64,000 bases of DNA from Xenopus tropicalis (lineage: Eukaryota > Chordata > Amphibia > Anura > Pipidae), in NCBI RefSeq assembly GCF_000004195.4, contig NC_030683.2:47381358-47445357 (forward strand). The letters run 5' to 3'. Shown piece after piece: positions 43,290 through 54,560 of this stretch (the stretch's first letter is position 1; every line of letters begins with the position of its first letter). The translations under genes were made by a program, and so were the position numbers. The notes beneath the pieces were generated by a model. That model was not told where the DNA came from. It saw nothing but the letters and a program-made list of their open reading frames with translations, and did no database searches.

Positions 43290-44830
43290 AAGTTTTCCAT
43301 TGACTTTGACAGGATATTTTTTCAAACTGCTGTCACTGTTACAGCTTTGAAGCCACACTCCCCAAGCTTGAACAACATAAACATGGGGTCACTCCAAATG
43401 AAACAGCAACAAAAACAGCCAACAACAGGCAATCAAATTTCACCCATTGACTTTATTGGGGAATTTTACACTGCTGCCAATCTTCGAGCTTTGAAGGCTC
43501 GCTCACCAAACTTGAATCACATATTCCTGGGGTCAACCCAAATTAAAAGGCGACATTTGTTGGATAACCAAAAGTGGAAGGAGCCAACAACAGCCAATCA
43601 AATTTCACCCATTGACTTTAAATAGGGGACTTTGAATTGCTGCCACTCACACTTACAACACAGCTTTCAGGCTACATTCACATAGTCATAGGGTAAAACT
43701 GAATAAAATTATATTTGTTGGATGCCCAAAAGTGGGCAGAGCAATGAACAATCAGATTTCACCCATGAACTTTCAACAGAGAAATTTAAAGGGATACTGT
43801 CATGATTTTTATGGGGTACTTTTTATTTCTAAATTACACTGTTTACATATCAAATAATTCACTCTTTAAAATTTTATTCTTGAACCAACAAATGTATTTA
43901 TTTTAGTTGTAATATTGGTGTGTAGGCAGCCATCTCGGTGCATTGTGAGTCTGAGCTTTCAGAAAGAGCAAGCGCTACACATTAGAACTGCTTTCAGGTA
44001 ACCTATTGTTTCTCCTACTCCCACGTAACTGGAGGAGTCCCAAGCTGGACTTACTTACTATTGAGTGCTATTCTGATATGTACTGGGAGCTGGTTTCTTG
44101 CTCCCTTCCTGTTTTTCTGCTGATCGGCTGCTGGGAGGGGGGTGATATCACTCCAACTTGCAGGTTAATAGTAAAGTGTGACTGAAGTTGTTTAGAGCAC
44201 ACGTCACACGGCTGTGGCACCCTGGGAAATGAAGAATATGGCTAGCCCCATGTAAAATTTCAAAATAAAATATGAAAAAATCTGTGTTTTTGAAAACTGG
44301 ATTGCAATGCAGGATTCTGGTAGAGAAGCTCTATTAACTGATGCATTTTGAAAACAATATTCCTTTAACCTGCTGCCATTCTCACAGTATTGACAGGCTC
44401 CCTAAACTTTTAACGGTCGGTCACGGTTGGCTGCGGGTCAAGGTTAGTAAAAGTGGATGTTGCCACCAACAGGCAATCAGATTTCATCCATTGAATTACA
44501 TTAAAAACAATCCAATTATCACACCGTTCATGTCAGGGTTCCCAAACTTTGCATCTTCAATGGGTGACTATATATCAAGGTTAGAAAAAATGTGCGGAAC
44601 CGTCAACAGCCAATCACATTTGTTTCACTGATTTCAGTGGATAATTTTTTTTAACTACTGCCATTCTACCATGTATAACGGCAGACTTTGCACAGTTTGT
44701 CACTGGGTGACTACATTTCAAGTTTAGAAGAGTGGGCGGAGCCGACAGCAGTCAATCAGATTTCACCTACAGATTTTCATTGGTTTGAATTTAAATTGCT
44801 GCAGGGTCCCTAAACTTTGCAGAGTTAGTC
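43290..44830. repeat. Degenerate satellite, six units of about 136-164 bp, split by a T2 MITE
   Basis: The box CCAACAACAGGCAATCAAATTT / CACCCATTGACTT recurs at about 43413, 43577, 43740, 44465, 44601 and 44741. Once the T2 insertion (43786-44368, 583 bp) is taken out, spacing is about 164, 163, 142, 136 and 140 bp. Units also share a CCAAACTTGAA box and a GGGGTCA(C/A) box. Confidence 0.75.
43786..44368. mobile_element. T2-type MITE, 583 bp
   Basis: It begins TTAAAGGGATACTGTCATG and ends ATTCCTTTAA, including TTAA at both ends. Same family and nearly the same length as 17632-18216. It splits the satellite. Confidence 0.88.
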
Positions 44831-45059
44831 ATTAACAAAGCAGAACTCAGTAAGGAAAGTGCAAAATAAAATCTGCAATTTGCCATTTTTTGTATCTTGG
44901 TGCTTGAGGATGGCTGCAGGCCCCTGTGATTTGTCATTCAGACGCTTGGTCCTTTTACCCACCCATATATTCAACATATTTCAACAATGGTACACATTGC
45001 CAGTTAGATATAGTGTGTACTGGGGGGCTTGTGAAACACTGAATAGGCAGCAAATGGCA

Positions 45060-46010
45060 CATTAGCTGAAATATATCCACCAAACTTGAAACTAGATTTT
45101 CTCTGTTGGCGTGAAGGCAACACAAGATGTGTCCCGGGTAAAGTTATAAAAGGTGCTTCCTCTAGTGCAGTTGGGTGAGTGAAAGCACTGCTGTTAGCCC
45201 TATTTATAATCCTTGCAGGGTGGGTAACTGTGTAATCCCTGGAGTCACCTCGGCAGCTCTGCGGGTTCACTGGAACAACACTCTCAAGGTGGGGGCTGTA
45301 GTAAGCTTGGAGACACAGCTGAGCACAGCGACTTAGGCACTTCCCAGTCCATACAAACAACACATTCTCGCAGATACAATAAGGGGCGTATTTATTATGC
45401 TGTGTAAAACTAATTCGCCGAAAAAACGGAGTAAAAAGCTGTGTAAAATAAATGAAAAAGATCGCCGTCTGAACGCTGGATATTACGCCGGATATTATGC
45501 CATTATTTTCCATAAGTTTTGATGGAAGAAAAAACACGTAAAAAAAATATGCAGATTTTACGCTGTTTTTACACGGCAAAGCCTGGCGATGTGTGTCGAA
45601 TTTTCTCGCCGTTTTTTACACAGCATAATAAATATGCCTCTTGGTGTTGAACAAGAGCCTCGGTCACTTTCCCTTTTAGGGACCACTATGCCTCATTCTT
45701 TAATGGACTGGCAGGATAATGGTATTCTGTATCATAGTCCCCTCCCAAGCCCTTCTGCACCTTTAAAATAGAGGTGTAGGCCAGGAAGTGGGGGGCCTGG
45801 AAGGGGAGGAGAGATTGTTCGCCTACTGCCAGTATCGCACTGGTTGCTGGGATCTTGCTCACACTGCCTCAGGGGAACATCAGGAGACAACTCCCAGTAG
45901 GCTGCACACTGCAATGTCTCTAGGTTGCTTAGCACAACTCTCTCCTCCTGGCTGGTTCCCCTTTCTCTCCCTGGCTCTGGGGCAGGACACAGATTGTCCC
46001 TTAATGATTT
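45060..46010. other. GC-richer non-coding stretch with a MITE inserted
   Basis: A 191-codon minus frame (45579-45004) crosses into the MITE at 45383 and shows no domain, so it is not called. Sequence on both sides of the MITE may come from one older repeat (a TTATAAAAGG box lies near 45146). Confidence 0.4.
45383..45640. mobile_element. 'GGGGCGTATTTATTATGC' palindromic MITE, 258 bp
   Basis: Ends GGGGCGTATTTATTATGCTG and CAGCATAATAAATATGCCTC are inverted. The inside is mirrored (ACACGGCAAAG / GCTGTGTAAAA words). Flanking bases do not give a clean duplication. Confidence 0.8.
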
Positions 46011-46019
46011 AGACTAAGC

Positions 46020-47025
46020 CTGAGAGTTTTAACGTGTAAGAAACTAAGCATAAAATAATGAGCTCTGTGATGAGCTTTCAGGTTCAGAACTGAGAAGAGC
46101 AGTGAGGGAATGTCCTTGTTTTACAGAGAGGATTAAGGTGGCCATGCAAATCAACATGTCATTCTTTTAGAGACATATGATCATAACATGGACCATAACA
46201 TAAAGAGAACAATAGACAATTATTAGAAAGAACAAAATATCATTAAATAAAATTTAAGTATTGGTCGCCTGACCACATATCCATGTAAATTCACCAGTTG
46301 ATTAGCCCGTCAGGAAAGTAATCCTCTGCCACAATCATTCTACAATTATCATCAAACCGTGCAAGAACATATATCAATCATACCTAATTGATTTAAAACC
46401 TCATATTAAATGATAGTGTCTGTATTTGTATAGCTAAGTGTCTGTATTTGTATAGCCACTGTCTGGTTAACACCACTAGATTGCACAGAATGCCTTATGT
46501 TTTTAATAGCTCTGATTTTGTTTAAAGCAAGTGAAACAACAGTATAACAGTGCCCTTTTAATAACATAATAGTTACATTCGCAAACAAAAAAACTAGAAA
46601 ATGTATTATTTATTTTAACCATGTAGGACCCACGATTCTCTGAGTTCTTTATTGGAAGCATACAGACCAGTTTAGTGCAAAGACAAACACTCATTGTAAT
46701 TACAGTGTACTTGATAAACAACATGGGAGGCATATAGTCCTACATAAAGTATAGGCAGTCATGGGAAATGACATCAATTTATGATAAGCCCAAGGGGCTT
46801 CAGTCTGGGAAAGCTGGATTGCCAGCAGTGGTAGTACAAATTATTGGGTTCATTTACTGAATAATCTGTGCTATATACAACCCATGAGGCACATGAGCAT
46901 GTGTCATTTACTGCAGGAGTTATACAGATCTCTGTGATACACATTAAGGGACTTGCCGGAGTTATGGGAACCAGTGAAATGGGAAATTAGGTTTGTGTGC
47001 ACTACAGTGCATGGGGATACGAAGA
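46020..47025. other. Intergenic stretch, no gene seen
   Basis: AT-rich. A short tandem (GTGTCTGTATTTGTATAG, two copies at about 46417 and 46439) is the only structure noted. Confidence 0.55.
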
Positions 47026-47031
47026 TTTATG

Positions 47032-47317
47032 AGTCCTGTGGCAGACGGGGAGATTAGTTGGCGCGCAACAAATATCCGCGATATTCCATCCCACCGGCTA
47101 GAATGTCAATCGCCGGTGGGATGGCATATGCGGCACCAAAATCGCCGAAGTTTCCTCTCAAGGCAACTTCGGCAATTTCGGCAAATTGCTGCACCACGTA
47201 TGCCATCCCACCGTCGATTTACATTCTAGGTGGTGGGATGGCATTGCGGGGAGATTAGTCGCCCTCGACAAGGGAGATTTGTCGCGGGAGACTAATCTCC
47301 CCATCTGTCACGGCCCT
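47032..47317. mobile_element. 'GACGGGGAGATTAG' MITE
   Basis: The left CCTGTGGCAGACGGGGAG and the right CTCCCCATCTGTCACGGCCC are inverted. Internal words (GGTGGGATGGCAT, CGACAAGGGAGATTTGTCGCG) match the copies at 28835 and 32700. Confidence 0.8.
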
Positions 47318-47790
47318 AAAAGGAACACAAATATGTTAATAATGTGGTACACTTGTGTCTACTGCGCAGACAGGAAGCTCAGTGGATACACTGGAAACAA
47401 TGTGAGGTATTTTAGGGACTCTCTGAGACTGACGTAGCTATCGGCCAATTGTTGATGGCCACACCATAGCCCCGCCTCGGTGATGTCTCCATCCCATCCC
47501 TGTGATGTCACCACCACGGCCTCTGCCTTCTGTGATGGCACAACCCCCTGCCCAGAGAAAGGAGCCGGAAAAGGAGACAACCTAACCCTGATTCAGTGCA
47601 GAAGATTATGGAAAGTTATCTTTTTGCAGCATATTGTTACTACAGAAAGACTGAGGTTAGGGTTGTTCAATACAGGCTAGTTCTAGACATATAAGAGGCT
47701 GTCAACAACAAGTTCCTCCACTGCCCATGACATTATATACTGCATTTGCTAGAAAGGGTTACAGCTGGAACCATGAGTTGTTGGTTGAAG

Positions 47791-48029
47791 CAGTGTTGGA
47801 CTGGGCTGGCAGGACACCAGGAAAAAAATGGTCAGCCACGTCAACCCAGGCCCAATGCCTGCCAACAACTTAGGTCCTCCATCCTCACCCTGTAAGAACT
47901 TGATGCAAGTAAAAGAACATGGTGTGCGCTGAGGGGTGGAGGAGGCATGTTTTTAGGTTGAGGATTTACCCCCAACCCGTTCCCCAGGTGGCAACTCCAC
48001 TGGGCCCCAAACACCCCAGTCCGACACTG
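47791..48029. mobile_element. hAT-type MITE, 239 bp, with perfect 8-bp TSD
   Basis: Ends CAGTGTTGGACTGGG and CCCAGTCCGACACTG are inverted. The flanks are GGTTGAAG on both sides (47783-47790 and 48030-48037). Confidence 0.92.
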
Positions 48030-48039
48030 GGTTGAAGGC

Positions 48040-48605
48040 TTCCTCTTTGGTTTTAAAAACACACAAATCCATCTGTATATTTAAAAAAAGCAAATGGTGA
48101 CCTAAAATAATATTAGTTTCTTCCAATGAGATTTTCTTCATGAGGTGTTTCCATTACTTTGTCCACTTTTTCTAATCACTAGAAGAATAAACACAAGGAC
48201 ATTTATGGCTGTAATTAGAAATATTTTTGATAAAACAGTGCAAAATGTGGTGCTAAATACAGTAAATGGTGTGTTTGCAAAGTTCTGTTGGAGTCCTTAC
48301 CTAGCTATTAATAGCATGTACCATGATCATGATTTTAAACAGCTTTTTCTGGTATTTATCAAGGTATCGCTCTTATATCTCTCTCTATAAATCTCTTATT
48401 CCAGACTAAGGAGTAAGTTTGCATTTTTACATGTATCTTTTAGTCTGGATAAGTGTTATAGGTGTTTAATGATTATTTTACATAAAGCAGCCGCTGCTAT
48501 TTTAAGTTTGCTTTCTTTTACTGCAGTATACTATCCACTGCTGACACCTACTGAGCATTTTTGTTATTGCAGCTTACTATGTGTGTGTGTGTAGCAGACA
48601 AACAC
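48040..48605. other. Intergenic stretch, no gene seen
   Basis: A short TG run near 48581-48592 lies just before the next MITE. No coding signal. Confidence 0.55.
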
Positions 48606-48608
48606 TAA

Positions 48609-49016
48609 GGGGCACATTTACTAATCCACGAACGCTCCAAATGCGTCCCAATGCGTTTTTTTTTAATAATCGGTATTTTTGCGACTTTTTCGTCGCTATC
48701 GCGACTTTTTTGTATTTTCCCCGACTTTTCGTCACCTTACCGAAATTTTTGGATTGAACGAAAGAAGGTTCGTTGTGCAACTAACGTTCTTTCGTGCGCA
48801 CGTGCACTGATCGAGCCCATGCAGACATGCACTGAAGGATAAAAGTCAGAAAGGTTTTCCTGGCGTTTACGATCGTTCAATACGAAAAATTTGCGATGAG
48901 AAGTCGTGAAAAATATGAAAAAGTCGCAATGGCGACGAAAAAGTTCAGAAATTATCGTTTCCAATACGAATTTTTGCTGTTCGGGATTCGAATTGGTGGA
49001 TTAGTAAATGTGCCCC
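48609..49016. mobile_element. Palindromic Harbinger-like MITE, 408 bp, TAA target
   Basis: Ends GGGGCACATTTACTAATCC and GGATTAGTAAATGTGCCCC with TAA on both sides (48606-48608, 49017-49019). The centre (48740-48860) holds an unrelated-looking CGTTCTTTCGTGCGCACG stretch. Confidence 0.88.
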
Positions 49017-49055
49017 TAAGAGTACCTTTAAAGTTAGTTGAAGTGCCTCCACAGG

Positions 49056-49575
49056 GTGTCTTTCACCCCAACAAGGTTGCATAGGATGAATCCCCAGATA
49101 TCCCCCACTTGATATACTAGATGTTGTCTAGCCCTAGGCACTTTTATACATATGGTGTGGAATGTAGCAGACTGCAAACATATTGGAGAGAAGTATTTGC
49201 TGCAATAGCAGAAGCAATAAAAATACAGTACATCTCAAACCCTCAAACCATGTGACGACTCTACAGGTAACAAACCAGCTAATGGTTATACGGCAGAGCC
49301 TTTTTCAAGCCCATAGATGTATAACACAACTCTGGAAAAATGTAAACCGCCCCCCAACCCACCAACTATGGCTAGAACAAATGCAGAAGTATATAGATTG
49401 CATACAATACCTATACACCAAAAGAACAATTCCTGACAATTTTGACAAGGTATGGGGCTCCTGGCCCACCCGCTTAGCCCCAAAAAAAAGCAAACGCATC
49501 AACCCACGAATGCTATATCCCCACCACTGAATAAGTGATAACTAATGCACACTATTCACCTTATGTCCATAGGAA
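49056..49575 (+). pseudogene. LINE (Tx1/L1-type) ORF2 C-terminal remnant, upstream part
   Basis: Plus-strand frames resemble the end of an L1/Tx1-type ORF2. The first readable part (about 49142-49250) has the Trp/Cys-rich HxWW-like pattern followed by LQTYWREVFAAIAEAIK, closed by TGA. In a shifted frame there follows ITQLWKNVNRPPTHQLWLEQ and DNFDKVWGSW (49330-49470), which resembles the extreme C-terminus. The stop at 49528-49530 would be the natural end. The 3' UTR is interrupted by the DIRS element, and resumes at 60611. The 11-mer GCCTCCACAGG at 49045-49055 recurs after the poly(A) at 60763-60773, a likely target duplication. Confidence 0.65.
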
Positions 49576-49608
49576 ATCCTTTTTTTTTTTTCTCTGTTAA
49601 ATTTTATA

Positions 49609-49736
49609 TTTTCTCGGTCGGCCCTACCTGTCAGTGCAGGACGACTGGGGTTAAGTTGATCCTCACTGGAGGCAGGACAAACTGAAGAAACTTTTCCCAT
49701 CTCTCTCCACTGTGGCTCCACCTCTTCCTCCAGTTT
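49609..49736 (+). repeat. DIRS left inverted terminal repeat
   Basis: From TTCTCGGTCGGCCCTACC to CTCTTCCTCCAGTTTT the sequence is the reverse complement of 60453-60581. Outside it (49576-49608) the left end is a T/AT-rich tail not shared with the right end. Confidence 0.92.
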
Positions 49737-50416
49737 TTTCAGTTTGTCCTGCCTTGGAGGCAGCAACTTTCCTATCTCCTAAAAAATGTTTTTCTTTCCT
49801 TATTACTTTTATCATTTATTACTGTTTTTTCCTACACAATCCTATCTGGTGCAGCCCCTCTGTGTGTGCTCCCAGATGCAACGCAAAATAAGAAAACGGT
49901 AGAGCCCTGGTGAGTGCTCCCTGCCTTCAAGCACAGATACAAGGCACAGGTAAGCCGAGAGCCCCTTGTGAGTGCTCCTGCGATACGCAGTTTACAAGCC
50001 CCAACCAGGTTGAGCCCATTGTGCGCTCCCCATAACAGGGCACTAGCCAGCTCCTCCGGCATTAGATGCGCTCCCCGGCCTGACCTGGTTGAGCCCGTAG
50101 CCGGCAATATCGCAAGCCGCATCGGCAAGCGGTGACGTCATCCACTAGCGCCAACGCGCACTTATTATGTGCCTTCCCGGGTTTTTTGTTCACTGCGCAC
50201 CTACGTCTTCTAGGCGCCTGGAAGTACCATACAGTACACGGAGGGTAGGCGCCATTACTCGGAGCGTGCATCGCTCCCTCGGGCCCCCCTTTATCGCCCA
50301 TACAGCATATAAACAAGCTGCTCTAACCAGCAGCAGAGGTTTTCACACTTCAGTGGCAATTCAAGCCCGCAGATACTGCAGCCTAGTTCACTTACCCAGG
50401 AATACAGGTACCTAAC

Positions 50417-51898
50417 ATGTCTACTCCAGAGGAGGAGCTTTTTTCACTAATTGAGGCGATTGATCTCCCTGACAAACCTTGCAAATTAAAAGCTAAATAA
50501 AAAAGGCAGGTTAAAACTTCTGCTAAATCCAAGGATCGCTCCCCCTCTCCTCTCAAAGAGAGCATACCCGATCCTGCTAAAATGACCACTACGGCTATGG
50601 TGCATGCCAGTCAGGACTCCCAGTCACAGGCACTTAATACACCTCCAGAGGTTCTTGACACAACAGCACCATTAACAGCACAGATTCCACCTTCTGACAT
50701 TTCCCAGTTTATGTCATGGATCCAATCCGCAGTACAATCCTCTGTACAGCAGACACTATCATCCCATCCACCGGAGACCAGTGCTAAGAAACGCAAACGG
50801 TCAACCTCACCGGTACCTAAGCGTAGACCCGCTACCTCTCCCACACATTCACAAGATTCTAGTTCAATGTCAGGCCACTCCTTAGTAGAGTTAAGCGACA
50901 TAGACTCAGATGAAGAATTTTCATCTGAATATCAATCTAGTGAATCAGATGTCACATCCAAACAACCTGAGGAAATTAAAAATATCCTTTAAGATATCTT
51001 TGCCACATTAGAGATCAAGGAGGAGCAAACAGCTCTTTCAAAAGCAAACAGAGTCTTGGGCAATACTTCTAGAAAAGCCAGAGCCTTTCCAGTGTGTAAG
51101 TCTGTTATAAAATGCGTAGAGTCAGAGTGGCAACAGCCCGATAAAAAGACTAATATCCCAAACAAGTTTTTCGCAACGTATCCTATCCCGGATGATTACA
51201 AACATTGGGACAAAATCCCAAAAGTGGATCCACCCATTGTTAGGTTGGCACGCAGTACTATCTTACCAGCAGAGGACGCAGGTTATCTAAAAGACCCAAT
51301 GGATAAAAAAATAGACTCTGCACTAAAGAAAGAATTCCAGAACACAGCGGCTATTTTAAGACCAGCGGCAGCTGCCGCCACAGTAGCCAGAATGGCAAGA
51401 TACTGGTGTCAGGAACTACAGAGACACCCACCCACCGATCCTAATGAATTTACTACTGAGCTAGAAAAAATCAAATCTGCCCTAGCTTTTCTAGGTGAGG
51501 CAGCCACGGAGACAGCTAAACTGTCAGCCAGAGCCTCAGCAGCATCGGTCACGGCTCGCAGGGCCCTGTGGTTGCGCCAATGGTCAGGCGACACAGCCTC
51601 AAAACACAAGCTCACATCACTAAAATTTACCGGGTCACAGTTATTTGGCCCAGAATTAAAACAAATTATATCAGAAGTCACCGGTGGCAAGGGTGCCTTC
51701 TTACCACATGGGAAACGGCCTAGAAGGGAGTCACATAGAAGAAATTATCATCACCGCTCATGGCCTTCTACCAACAGGCAACAGCGAAACTCTAGAACTC
51801 AAATACAATCACAACCGAACAGAAGGTTCAAGCCCAACTGGCAAAGCCAACCCAAGTCCTCCCGTAAGCCTACCCCAATCAAGGGACAGGATTCCTGA
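50417..51898 (+). pseudogene. DIRS ORF1 (gag-like), two in-frame stops
   Basis: ATG at 50417 opens MSTPEEELFSLIEAIDLPDK. The same frame runs to TGA at 51896-51898 (493 codons), broken by TAA at 50498-50500 and TAA at 50990-50992. The first third is Ser/Thr/Pro-rich and acidic. The middle (about 51056-51660) is helical and Ala-rich, as in putative capsid proteins. The end is basic with many Arg, Gln and Asn, which could bind nucleic acid. There is no zinc knuckle. The frame overlaps the next ORF (from about 51684) in the +1 frame. Confidence 0.8.
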
Positions 51899-52325
51899 CC
51901 CTCCCAACCACAGTATCGTTCAAACGCCAGTAGGAGGAAGATTAAGCAGCTTTGTACAAACCTGGAAAAATTCAATCACAGACACCTGGGTACTAAACAT
52001 TCTAGAACATGGCTACAGCATTCCATTTGCAAAAAAGCCTCCGGAACACAGATTTGTCCCATCCTCCATTCCAACCGACCCAACCAAACAAAAAGCATTG
52101 CTCACCATAATACAGGATTTGCAAAACAACAACGTAATATCCCCGGTACCGCAGGAATATAGTTTCCACGGATTTTACTCCAATATTTTCCTAGTGTCAA
52201 AGAAAGACGGCGGATTTCGCCCAGTTCTCAACTTACACCCACTCAACAAATTCGTATGATACGAACGCTTCAAGATGGAGTCACTTCCCTCAATCATAAG
52301 AGGCTTAACACCAAGCGTCTTTATG
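51684..52325 (+). pseudogene. DIRS RT ORF, N-terminal part, stop at 52257
   Basis: This frame lies +1 relative to ORF1 and overlaps its end. It carries the RT beginning: KALLTIIQDLQNNNVISPV, NIFLVSKKDGGFRPVLNLH. A TGA at 52257-52259 follows a CpG-compatible position. After it the frame continues open to the insertion point at 52325, where the gypsy element begins. The same frame resumes at 57679. Confidence 0.82.
52321..52325 (+). repeat. Target duplication TTATG, left copy
   Basis: TTATG directly before TGTCAGG of the gypsy LTR. The second copy is at 57677-57681. A 5-bp duplication is normal for Ty3/gypsy integrases. Confidence 0.95.
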
Positions 52326-52881
52326 TGTCAGGACAAGCCGGGCGCGTCACTGGAAGAACTCGTAGAGGAAGGACCTCTCCTACACCTCCCACTAAGGATC
52401 ACAGCCACTGAGGATGGAACAGGACTTGAACCAAGTGGAGGAGTGGCAGGAGTGCCGAACCGGAACGTCAGAGCAAAATCGGCAGGCAAAAGCGAGGTCG
52501 GACAGGCGGGAAGTCGGTACAGGCAGCAAGTATTCAAGATCGAGAGTCAGGCCGGGTCAGAGAATCAATAGGCAATCACAGGAAACAAGCTTGGCGTCTT
52601 TCACAAGGAAACGTTCACTTCGCAATGCTGGTAGGCCTTTGGCGTCCTTTTGAGCGCAATGCGCCTGCGCCGGCGTCAAGACGCATGCCAGCGTCATGAC
52701 ACGCGCCGGCGTCATGACGCGCGCCGGCGTCAAGACGCGCACTTGCGTTAATGCGCGCGCGGGCGTCACGACGCACGCCGGCGTCAATATGTGCGCGAGC
52801 GACGGAGCGCGCGCGGCCGTCAGAACGTGCGCTGGCGATCGGGCGCGCGCCTACCTTAGGCGAACGACCAGGTACCTGACA
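52326..52881 (-). repeat. Gypsy 3' LTR (556 bp, seven 18-bp units)
   Basis: The same sequence as the 5' LTR apart from three extra 18-bp units (54 bp) and a handful of changes, most in the units. The gag-pol frame runs into this LTR and ends at 52615, so the last ~90 residues are encoded by the U3 repeats. Confidence 0.93.
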
Positions 52882-53850
52882 TTGCCCCCTCCCAAGGCGC
52901 GGCCTCCGGATGCGCCCAGACGCAGGTTTCCCTGGAAATTTCTTATGGAAGGCCCGAATCAGTTGAGGAGCATGAACATTGGTTGAAGATTCCCAGGAAT
53001 TGTCCTCAGGCGTATAGCCCTTCCACTGGACCAAATACTGCAAGCGACCTCTTCGATACCTGGAATCGAGAATAGCTTGGACTTCGAATTCTTCAACACC
53101 CTGTACTGTCACTGGCTCTGGAGGTGCCCCAATACGACCCGGAAACGGATTCTCCACCACTTTCTTTAGAAGAGAGACGTGGAACACAGGATGGATTTGA
53201 AGGTTAGCAGGCAGCTTCAATTTAAAGGTAACAGAGTTAATTTGCTCCAAGATTGGGAAGGGACCCATAAACCTTTGGCCCAACTTCTTGGAGGGACACG
53301 ATAACCTGAGGTTGCGAGTGGATAACCAAACGAGATCCCCCAGCTTGAATTCAGGACTCTTTCTCCGTCTCTTATCGGCATATCCTTTGTAATTCCTTTG
53401 AGCCTCCCGTAAAGTCTGCTGGAGCAACTCGAAATTATGCCTTAAGAACGAAAGTCTATCCTGAGCTGCAGGAACCGTAACCTCTGTTAGGCCTGGCAGA
53501 GTGGTAATATGGAATCCATAGTTAGAGAAAAAAGGAGTCTGTTTGGAGGAGCTATGTACCGCATTATTGTAAGATAAGGGTAAGAGCGCCGACCAATCTT
53601 CCTGAGAATAAGAGGAAAAACATCTAATATATTGCTCCAACGTCTGATTAGTACGTTCTGTTTGCCCATTCGTCTGAGGATGAAAAGCAGAGGACAGGGC
53701 GAGCTCAATATGGAGTCCCTGGCATAACGCCCTCCAGAAGCGAGACGTAAACTGCGACCCTCGATCAGACACTATCTCCCTGGGTAAGCCGTGAAGCCGA
53801 AAGACCTCTTTAATAAATACTTCTGCCGTTGTGCTGCAGATGGTAACCCC
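52615..53850 (-). pseudogene. Gypsy gag-pol, part 4: integrase core and chromodomain
   Basis: After the frameshift the frame carries the second catalytic Asp (SDRGSQFTSRFW) and the Glu (HPQTNGQTERTNQ), a GPFPILEQINSVTFKL-type integrase C-terminus and a chromodomain (EVQAILDSRYRRGRLQYLVQ, WKGYTPEDNSWE). Chromodomains of this kind bind modified histone tails and steer insertion. The tail (from about 52880) is translated LTR repeat (ARSDGRARSVARAH) and of no clear function. Confidence 0.9.
52882..52893 (-). promoter_or_regulatory. Polypurine tract of the gypsy element
   Basis: On minus GGGAGGGGGCAA stands directly before TGTCAGG of the 3' LTR, the expected place and composition for plus-strand DNA priming. 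Confidence 0.85.
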
Positions 53851-54560
53851 ACCAAGGGTATAAAGTGAGCCATCTTGGTAAACCCGTCAACCACTACCAT
53901 GATTGTGTTAAAACCCCCCGACTTGGGCAGATCCACAATAAAGTCCATGGAAATTCTCTCCCAGGGTTTCTCAGGAACCGGGAGAGGTTGAAGTAACCCC
54001 ATTGGTCGGGAGTGTGTATCCTTGAATCTGGCACATGTTTGACAGGAAGTAACATATTTCATGCAATCCCTTGACATGCTGGGCCAAAAAAAATTCCTAT
54101 TAGCAAGTTCTAGTGTCTTGCGAACCCCCAGGTGGCCGGAAACAGGATGATCATGGACAAATCTGAGTACCTCGAGGCGCAGGTCTTCAGGGACAAAAAT
54201 GTTATTATTAGACATGAGGTAATTACCACGATGATCCATATGTGTAGGTAAATTGTCCACAGACTTGGAGGCGTTCTGGATCTTGTCAAGCAGATCGGCT
54301 TGGAGAAGGAGAAAATTGGAGGCATGAAGGACAGTGCTGGCGGCAGAATCATTCTCGGGTGCAGAAAACAGACGGGACAACGCATCCGCTTTGCCATTCT
54401 TGGAACCCGGTCTAAAAGTAACGTGGAAGTTGAATCTGGAAAAGAAGAGTGCCCATCTGGCCTGACGAGGTCGGAGTCTTTTTGCTGAGCGTAAATATTC
54501 CAAGTTCTTGTGATCAGAAAAAACTAAAATAGGGTGAGACGCCCCCTCCAACAGGTATCG
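53772..54560 (-). pseudogene. Gypsy gag-pol, part 3: RNase H end and integrase N-terminus; frameshift near 53840
   Basis: Same frame. RNase H end (FSDHKNLEYL, GSKNGKADALSR), integrase zinc-binding HHCC (HPVSGHLGVRKTLE, CQTCARF) and the first catalytic Asp (ISMDFIVDLP). Near 53830-53850 the reading frame shifts by one, and the old frame then ends at TAG 53774-53772. Codons from there to the stop are out of frame. Confidence 0.88.

Noticed and set aside
43100..43625. Open frames of 67 and 130 codons at the left of the satellite
   Set aside because: The second is made of satellite units with repeated peptide words, and the first lacks any domain.
45004..45579. 191-codon minus-strand open frame
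   Set aside because: It crosses the boundary of the palindromic MITE at 45383-45640 and shows no domain, so it is incidental.
49832..50415. Open frames on both strands in the DIRS leader region
   Set aside because: They precede the first gag-like ATG at 50417, have no recognisable domain and overlap one another.
52275..52571. Open frames within the gypsy LTRs repeated at both ends
   Set aside because: Identical frames occur in both LTRs and overlap regulatory sequence; they are shadows.
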